Positions 59,258 to 64,000 of a stretch of 64,000 nt of DNA are shown in pieces (positions within the stretch are counted from its first letter, which is position 1; every line of letters begins with the position of its first letter). This DNA comes from Halovivax ruber XH-70. Its GTDB lineage: Archaea; Halobacteriota; Halobacteria; Halobacteriales; Natrialbaceae. The notes beneath the pieces are model-generated. The model saw only the letters and a list, made by a program, of their open reading frames with translations. It made no database searches and was not told the DNA's origin. The stretch spans positions 3,038,001 through 3,102,000 of the forward strand of contig NC_019964.1 of NCBI RefSeq assembly GCF_000328525.1. The letters run 5' to 3'. A program made the position numbers and the translations under genes.

Positions 59258-61225
59258 CTACAGTTCGTGTCGATCCACTTCCTCCCACGTCCCACGTTCG
59301 AGGACGATCAGTTCGGATTCGCCGAAGACGTAGAGGGCGTTCTCGACGTACATCGCCCTGACACCGGGCCCACCGATGTCGATCTGTTTTTCCTGCGTCA
59401 ATGTCCCGTCGTCGTAGCTGTAGAGGTAACTCGCCTCGCCGGCCGGCACGAAGAACGCGCCGTGTTCCGCGTCGTGGAGGAACGCCCGGTGGTTCTGGAC
59501 CGCTTCGGAGTAGCGTTCGTCCGAGAGGATTGCCGCGTCGAGCTCGACGGGATCCGTCCGATCACTGACGTCGAACGTCGAGAGTTTCACCTTGCCGTCC
59601 TGCTCGCCGACGCCGAGCATGAGGTCGCCCGCGTCGTCGAGTGGGTGCAGATACGTCGAGAAGCCGGGAATCTTGAGTTCACCCTCCAGTTGCGGATCGT
59701 GCGGGTCGGCGAGGTCGAGCGTGTAGAACGGATCGGTCTCGCGGAACGTGACGACGTGGCCCTCGTCACCCTCGAATCGGACGGCGTAGATCCGTTCGGT
59801 CTCGCCAAGGCCCTCGACGGAGCCCGTGATCTCGAGTGCGTCGTCGAGGACGTAGACGTCGTTCTCGGAGTCGGCACCGTGGGTGCGGGGAATCGTGGTG
59901 GCGATCCGGAGGTGGCCGTCGTGTTCGTCCATCGACCATTGGTTCAGCGGCGTCCCCGGTACCTCGCCGCTCGCGGTCACGTCGAGGTCGCCGTCGATCG
60001 AGACGCGTGCGATGCCGGTCTTCGTCAGGTCGCGCTGCCTGTCGTCCGCGTAGGCCGCGATTCCCTCGTCGAACGCCTCCCGTGCGTCGTCGTGCGCTTC
60101 CTCGTCGAGGCTCGCGAACCACCGCTCGACGATCGTCCGGAGTTCGACGGTTTTGGCGCGTTCTGTGATGTTCAGGCCGTCGAGCGTCTCGATGCGGTCG
60201 ACCGTCTCGGCGTCGAGACCGAGGTCGGCCACGCCGGGCCCAGTGAGATAGCCCGAGAGAACCTGATACTCGGAGACCGATCGCGTGTACGTGAGGTAGA
60301 TCGCGTTCTCCGAGACGTACGTCGCAGAAGAGTGAGTCGAGCCGACGACGCTGGTTTCGTCGACCAGTTCGCCGGACGCAGGGTCGACGCGTGCGGCCGT
60401 GTAGACGGCATCCGCGTCGGTCTGGACGCCCGGTCGGTAGACGTCCGTACACGCGACGTCGTCGCCGTAGCCGGCGACCGGACACGGGGCACCGGAGTCG
60501 GGCCGATCGACGAGAACGAGGTAGAGATCGCCGTCGACGAGCCGCGCGGTTTCGAGATCGGCCTCGAGAGACTGGTCCCAGACCTGCTCGGGGGCTGCGG
60601 GATCGCTCACGTCGTAGCCCCAGAGTCGATCGCCGTCGAAGACGACGAGCGTGTCCGTCTCGGGAACGAGCAGCAGTTCACCCGAGGCAGGGATGGTCGC
60701 GACGGGTTCGGGATCGGCCGCGTCGGTCGTATCGACGATGGTCGTCTCACCCGACTGTGATCTGAACCGGTGGCCGGCGTAGTACGCGGCCTCCCCTTCG
60801 GCCTTCAGGACGTCCGGTTCGTCGATCCCGGCTTCCTGGACGTTCGTCCCGGAGACGTCGCGGCCGTCGCCGCCACTGGCGCCGCTGGCGTCACCAGCCG
60901 AATCCGCCTGCCCTCCCGCGTCACCGCCGCCGTCGCTCTCCTCCATCGCTTCGTCGTCGCTGGCCATCTCCACGTCGAGGCCGGCGCCGAGGGACAGTCC
61001 GAACCGGTGCCGGTCGGCCGCCGCGAAGTACGACTCGAACGCCGCCGCGGAGTCGAACTGTGCGAGCGAGGACGTCCCATCGCCGTGCCAGTCAGTCTGG
61101 TCACCGCGAACCGGCGTCGGTTCCGGCGAGTCGGTGAATGTCGTCCCGAACGCACCACCGAGCGCGCCGCCGACGAGCAAGGCGACCAGCGCGACGGCGA
61201 GAACCGTCGTTCGTGTCTCGTCCAT
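59258..61225 (-). CDS. Secreted beta-propeller domain protein
   Basis: A 655-aa exported protein. A hydrophobic N-terminal signal/anchor (TTVLAVALVALLVGGALGGAFG) precedes a Gly/Asp/Ser-rich linker and a beta-propeller region with recurring blades (ADPEPVATIPASGELLLVPETDTLVVFDGDRLWGYDVSDP, LADPHDPQLEGELKIPGFSTYLHPL and DVSDRTDPVELDAA). The family is the archaeal Beta_propel group, of unknown function, thought to sit outside the membrane. ATG at 61225. The next gene on the strand ends 161 bp upstream. Confidence 0.75.
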   Translation of the reverse strand: MDETRTTVLAVALVALLVGGALGGAFGTTFTDSPEPTPVRGDQTDWHGDGTSSLAQFDSAAAFESYFAAADRHRFGLSLGAGLDVEMASDDEAMEESDGGGDAGGQADSAGDASGASGGDGRDVSGTNVQEAGIDEPDVLKAEGEAAYYAGHRFRSQSGETTIVDTTDAADPEPVATIPASGELLLVPETDTLVVFDGDRLWGYDVSDPAAPEQVWDQSLEADLETARLVDGDLYLVLVDRPDSGAPCPVAGYGDDVACTDVYRPGVQTDADAVYTAARVDPASGELVDETSVVGSTHSSATYVSENAIYLTYTRSVSEYQVLSGYLTGPGVADLGLDAETVDRIETLDGLNITERAKTVELRTIVERWFASLDEEAHDDAREAFDEGIAAYADDRQRDLTKTGIARVSIDGDLDVTASGEVPGTPLNQWSMDEHDGHLRIATTIPRTHGADSENDVYVLDDALEITGSVEGLGETERIYAVRFEGDEGHVVTFRETDPFYTLDLADPHDPQLEGELKIPGFSTYLHPLDDAGDLMLGVGEQDGKVKLSTFDVSDRTDPVELDAAILSDERYSEAVQNHRAFLHDAEHGAFFVPAGEASYLYSYDDGTLTQEKQIDIGGPGVRAMYVENALYVFGESELIVLERGTWEEVDRHEL

Positions 61226-61385
61226 GCGCGGACCCACGACACCAACCTACATGATAACGGCGTAAGGTGAAACGGCATTTTTACCAAGACCCTCGGCGGT
61301 CGTCAGACCGAGCAGCGACCACACGTTTCCATCACGGGACACGCAGCGGCCCCGAGAGCGGCAATCTGGGAAACGAGGGTGGCGC

Positions 61386-61853
61386 CTACCACGCCCAGCC
61401 TTCGTCGGGATCGGGGTGATCGGTATCAGCCGTGTCCCACGCCCACCCTTCGTCTGGGTCGGGGTGATCGGTATCAGCTGTGTCCCACGCCCACCCTTCG
61501 TCTGGGTTGGGGTGATCGGTATCAGCTGTGTTCCACGCCCAGCCTTCGTCGGGGTCGGGGTGCTCAGTATCCGTCGACTCCCACGCCCAGCCCTCGTCTG
61601 GGTCGGGGTGATCGGTGTCAGCCGTGTTCCACGCCCATCCTTCATCAGGGTCGGGGCGATCGGTGTCAGCTGTATCCCACGCCCAGCCTTCGTCCGGCCG
61701 GGCATCCTCGTCGTCCGAAGGAGCGTCTTCGGACTCGGTTGTGCTAGTCGTCGCGGCTGCCGACGTTGTACCGGCGAGCAAGAGCGCCCCGCTCGCTGCG
61801 ATCGTTCGAAGGACCCCACGTCGACTCGATTCGCTCGTGTCGTCGAGAACCAT
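61386..61853 (-). CDS. Tat-type exported protein made of 16-residue repeats
   Basis: A 155-aa protein. A twin-arginine signal-like start (SSRRGVLRTIAASGALLLAG, about 10-29) is followed by a Ser/Thr/Glu linker. From residue 53 to the end come six full copies of a 16-residue unit, consensus PDEGWAW(D/N)TADTDHPD, and a final PDEGWAW. The start at 61853 is chosen because the longer frame would begin inside the opposite thiolase gene. No known family. Repeats of Trp and Asp with a Tat-type signal suggest an exported surface or matrix protein. Confidence 0.65.
   Translation of the reverse strand: MVLDDTSESSRRGVLRTIAASGALLLAGTTSAAATTSTTESEDAPSDDEDARPDEGWAWDTADTDRPDPDEGWAWNTADTDHPDPDEGWAWESTDTEHPDPDEGWAWNTADTDHPNPDEGWAWDTADTDHPDPDEGWAWDTADTDHPDPDEGWAW
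61389..61697 (-). repeat. Coding tandem repeat, 48-bp unit, 6.4 copies
   Basis: The unit codes for P-D-E-G-W-A-W-x-T-A-D-T-D-H-P-D. Copies are nearly identical at the nucleotide level with substitutions at only a few codons (Trp-Asp/Asn, His/Arg, Asp/Asn and one diverged WESTDTE copy). The register is strictly in frame; there are no unique spacers, so it is not a CRISPR. Confidence 0.9.
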
Positions 61854-61982
61854 ACGAAATTTCCAGTGGCTGTCGGGAAAGCTATTACGATCTCGACCGT
61901 GTGTCGACGGATCGCGCCGTCTGAACCACCGTCGACGAGCTGGCGAGGTAAACTTCGCTCGCGTCTCTGCCCGTTCTCCGGC

Positions 61983-61990
61983 ATTTATAT
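61983..61990 (+). promoter_or_regulatory. TATA-like box of the thiolase gene
   Basis: ATTTATAT is centred 27 nt upstream of the ATG at 62014, which indicates a leaderless transcript. Confidence 0.5.
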
Positions 61991-62013
61991 GGCTCACGCC
62001 CGTTCGTCCGGGC

Positions 62014-63150
62014 ATGACACAGACGCCAGTCATCGCGAAGGCGATCAGAACGCCACAGGGCAAAGAAGACGGCGTCTTCGCCGACGTTCGGAGCGAAGAC
62101 CTCTCGATCCCGCTGATCAACCACATCCTCGAGGACACAGGGCTCACCGGCGAGGAGGTCGACGACCTGATGTGGGGCGTCGCCGGCCAGCGCGGCGAAC
62201 AGGACAACAACGTCGCCCGAGTCATCTCGCTGCTGTCCGATCTCGGCGAGGGCGTTCCGGCGACGACGATCAACCGCTGGTGTGCCTCGTCGATGCAGGC
62301 GCTGATCTCCGCCTCCGACGCGATCCGCGCGGGACAGCGTGACTGTATCATCGCCGGCGGCGTCGAGAACATGTCCCGCGTGCCGATGCAAGGTGGCGAG
62401 CGGGCGCTCCATCCGCAACTCGCCGAAGAGTACGTCGTCACCGACCTCATGATGGGCATGACCGCCGAAGAGGTCGCCGAGCGCTACGAGGTCTCCCGGG
62501 AGGCACAGGACGAGTACGCCGCGAAGAGCCAGCAGCGCGCCGTCGCGGCCACGGAGGAAGGGCGCTTCGACGACCAGATCCTCCCGATCGAGACCGAGGA
62601 GGGGACGATCAGCGAGGACGAAGGCCTGCGTCCGGGAACGACGGCCGAGAAGTTGGCCGGACTCTCACCGGTCTTCACCGGCGACGGCTCCGTCACGGCC
62701 GGCAACTCCTCGCAGATCTCCGACGGGGCCGCCGCGCTTCTGGTGACGAGTGAGGAGTTCGCCGACGAACACGACCTGGAGATTTTGGCCGAGGTCGGCG
62801 ACAACAACGTCGCCGGCGTCGACCCCACCGTGATGGGCATCGGTCCGGTCCCCGCCACCCGTGGCCTCCTCGAACGTACCGGCCGCGAGATCGACGATTA
62901 CGACCTCGTCGAACTCAACGAGGCCTTCGCCAGCCAGACCGTCTACGCCCGCGACGAACTCGGCATCGACCCCGAGATCTTCAACGTCAACGGCGGCGCC
63001 ATCGCCATCGGCCACCCGCTCGGCGCCTCCGGCGCCCGCCTGCCGGTCACGCTCATCCACGAGCTCTCCCAACGCGGCGGCGGACGCGGTCTCGCGACGC
63101 TCTGTGTCGGCTTTGGCCAGGGAGCGGCGATCGACTTCGAAGTTCGATAA
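62014..63150 (+). CDS. Acetyl-CoA C-acyltransferase / thiolase
   Basis: A 378-aa thiolase. The nucleophilic Cys is in TTINRWCASSMQALISASDAI, preceded by the N-terminal QTPVIAKAIRTPQGKEDGVFADVR. The C-terminal catalytic parts are VELNEAFASQTVYARDELG, VNGGAIAIGHPLGASGARL and LCVGFGQGAA (second Cys). It catalyses thiolytic cleavage or Claisen condensation of acyl-CoA, in fatty acid or PHA-precursor metabolism. The chosen ATG at 62014 follows a leaderless promoter; the frame is open further upstream as an antisense shadow of the repeat protein. Confidence 0.9.
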   Translation: MTQTPVIAKAIRTPQGKEDGVFADVRSEDLSIPLINHILEDTGLTGEEVDDLMWGVAGQRGEQDNNVARVISLLSDLGEGVPATTINRWCASSMQALISASDAIRAGQRDCIIAGGVENMSRVPMQGGERALHPQLAEEYVVTDLMMGMTAEEVAERYEVSREAQDEYAAKSQQRAVAATEEGRFDDQILPIETEEGTISEDEGLRPGTTAEKLAGLSPVFTGDGSVTAGNSSQISDGAAALLVTSEEFADEHDLEILAEVGDNNVAGVDPTVMGIGPVPATRGLLERTGREIDDYDLVELNEAFASQTVYARDELGIDPEIFNVNGGAIAIGHPLGASGARLPVTLIHELSQRGGGRGLATLCVGFGQGAAIDFEVR

Positions 63151-63221
63151 GCGGCGGACGGTGGCAGTACTCGACCGCGGGTGAGGCACACGATTTTGCC
63201 CCTCCGTCTCCTACCGGGGGT

Positions 63222-63593
63222 ATGGTCACTCCGTTGCTCGTCTTCCTGATCGCCGTTCCGGTCGGGATCCAGCTCCTGTTGGCCGCGTTCGTCCACTACG
63301 ACGCCGGTGACATCGGGATGAACGCCCGGAAGTGGGCGGCGATCGTCGGGGGAATTCCGATCGCCGGCCTGGCGATCTACCTGCTGGCCCGCAGCGAACA
63401 CTTCTACGATCCTGCCGACGATCCCTTTCGCGAACATACCCACGAGATTCATCCCTCCAGACGGGACGAACCGGTCGATCCGGCCGCGACACAGTCCGGG
63501 ACTGATCGAGGATCCGACGGTGACGCGACGTCGTCTGCGGCGCGACAGGCCGACAGCGGTGATGCAGCCGACGACCATCGAGACAATTCCTGA
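63222..63593 (+). CDS. Small membrane protein with acidic tail
   Basis: A 123-aa protein with two hydrophobic segments (LLVFLIAVPVGIQLLLAAFV and WAAIVGGIPIAGLAIYLLA) and a 65-residue hydrophilic tail rich in Asp, Ser and Arg. No family recognised. The next gene begins 56 nt after it on the same strand. Confidence 0.55.
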   Translation: MVTPLLVFLIAVPVGIQLLLAAFVHYDAGDIGMNARKWAAIVGGIPIAGLAIYLLARSEHFYDPADDPFREHTHEIHPSRRDEPVDPAATQSGTDRGSDGDATSSAARQADSGDAADDHRDNS

Positions 63594-63649
63594 TTACAGC
63601 GCGCCACCCGGCCGGGAGAGTAATCCCACGTCGGAACGAGACAGCCCGT

Positions 63650-64000
63650 ATGGACGCGCCCGTTTCCTGGTCGTTCGATCCAGCCACCAATCCGACGCTC
63701 CGGTGGCTCGGATGGGGTCAGCTGGTGCTGGTCGACGGCTGGGCGGTCCTCGGGTCGATACTGCTGCTCGCGTCCCCCATCGTTCCGACTGGAATCGGCC
63801 CCATCGCCGGTTTCGTCACGGTGATACTCACCATCGGACGCGCGCAAGCGTGGGTCGAAACCGACGGTACCTGGCTGGACGGCGTCGAAGCCGATCTCGA
63901 TGCGGTCGCGAACCAACCCGTCCCACGACAGTTCTGGGGACGCTTCGAATCGACAGCCACGGCCGACAGTTTCGTCCCCGACGCGCCGGGGCAGACGCTA
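63650..64000 (+). CDS. Membrane protein, C-terminus cut off by window edge
   Basis: An ATG at 63650 opens a frame that continues to the last base (117 codons). It starts MDAPVSWSFDPATNPTLRWL and has two hydrophobic segments, QLVLVDGWAVLGSILLLASP and GIGPIAGFVTVILTIGRAQA, followed by a soluble part GTWLDGVEADLDAVA. Family not recognised. The rest lies beyond the window. Confidence 0.5.
   Translation, partial: MDAPVSWSFDPATNPTLRWLGWGQLVLVDGWAVLGSILLLASPIVPTGIGPIAGFVTVILTIGRAQAWVETDGTWLDGVEADLDAVANQPVPRQFWGRFESTATADSFVPDAPGQTL

Noticed and set aside
58293..59333. Ser/Val-rich plus-strand frame opposite the DUF5806-like protein
   Set aside because: It is the mirror of the Asp/Glu/Thr-rich coding strand; no independent features.
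61389..61697. CRISPR-like array suggested by regular 48-bp repeats
   Set aside because: The repeats are contiguous, in frame and code for a 16-residue unit; there are no unique spacers.
1..64000. tRNA, rRNA, SRP RNA or RNase P RNA genes
   Set aside because: Isolated tRNA-arm-like strings such as GGTTCGAATC at 56029 have no matching cloverleaf, and none of the conserved rRNA, SRP or RNase P blocks was found by reading.

Overview
The window is haloarchaeal chromosomal DNA. Predicted proteins are strongly acidic, many starts are leaderless with a TATA-like box about 26-28 nt upstream, and several families are typical of Halobacteria: ribosomal L40e, amphi-Trp protein, DUF5786, ComA-type synthase, Tat-type signal sequences and VapBC pairs. 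No rRNA, tRNA or CRISPR array was recognised.

Layout. (1) 1-19.2 kb is a defence island of visibly lower GC than the DNA to its right. On the minus strand, read right to left, it carries a GHKL ATPase, an unknown 356-aa protein, a DUF6339-like protein, a DrmE-like protein, the DrmA helicase and DrmB (cut by the window edge). Next to these are a C5 cytosine methyltransferase, a Mig/MutY-type HhH-GPD glycosylase and a small phage-type C5-methyltransferase-like protein. A second diverged copy of the GHKL / ~350-aa / DUF6339-like trio runs on the plus strand. I read the whole as a class 2 DISARM-type system with a duplicated three-gene GHKL module and a T:G-mismatch glycosylase. (2) 19.2-21.8 kb holds a PD-(D/E)XK-like protein, a PIN toxin-antitoxin pair, and a DUF433 antitoxin whose DUF5615-like toxin partner is frameshifted. 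(3) 22-37 kb is ordinary chromosome: EamA and MFS transporters, DUF418, a large Tat-exported subtilase, a VapBC pair, an O-methyltransferase, MmgE/PrpD, ComA and a TPP enzyme.

(4) 37.2-46.3 kb is a streptolysin S-like TOMM/LAP (linear azol(in)e-containing peptide) cluster. It contains two ABC ATPase/permease pairs, a SagB-type azoline dehydrogenase, an E1-like leader-binding protein, a YcaO cyclodehydratase and a CPBP membrane protease. It also has an unannotated 38-codon precursor gene at 46092-46208 (minus) whose C-terminus is almost entirely Cys, Thr, Ser and Trp. The parts match a sagA-I-like set: precursor, YcaO plus E1-like heterocyclisation, FMN-dependent oxidation to azoles, proteolysis or immunity, and export.

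(5) 46.6-64 kb is mostly housekeeping: 2-oxoacid dehydrogenase E1 alpha/beta, a queuosine/archaeosine-precursor transporter, an M29 aminopeptidase, L40e, HisH, a family-4 UDG, DUF99, an MBL hydrolase, a beta-propeller protein and a thiolase. It also has a Tat-type secreted protein built of 16-residue repeats and several small membrane proteins. Family names are recognised by eye from motifs and neighbourhood; no database search was possible.
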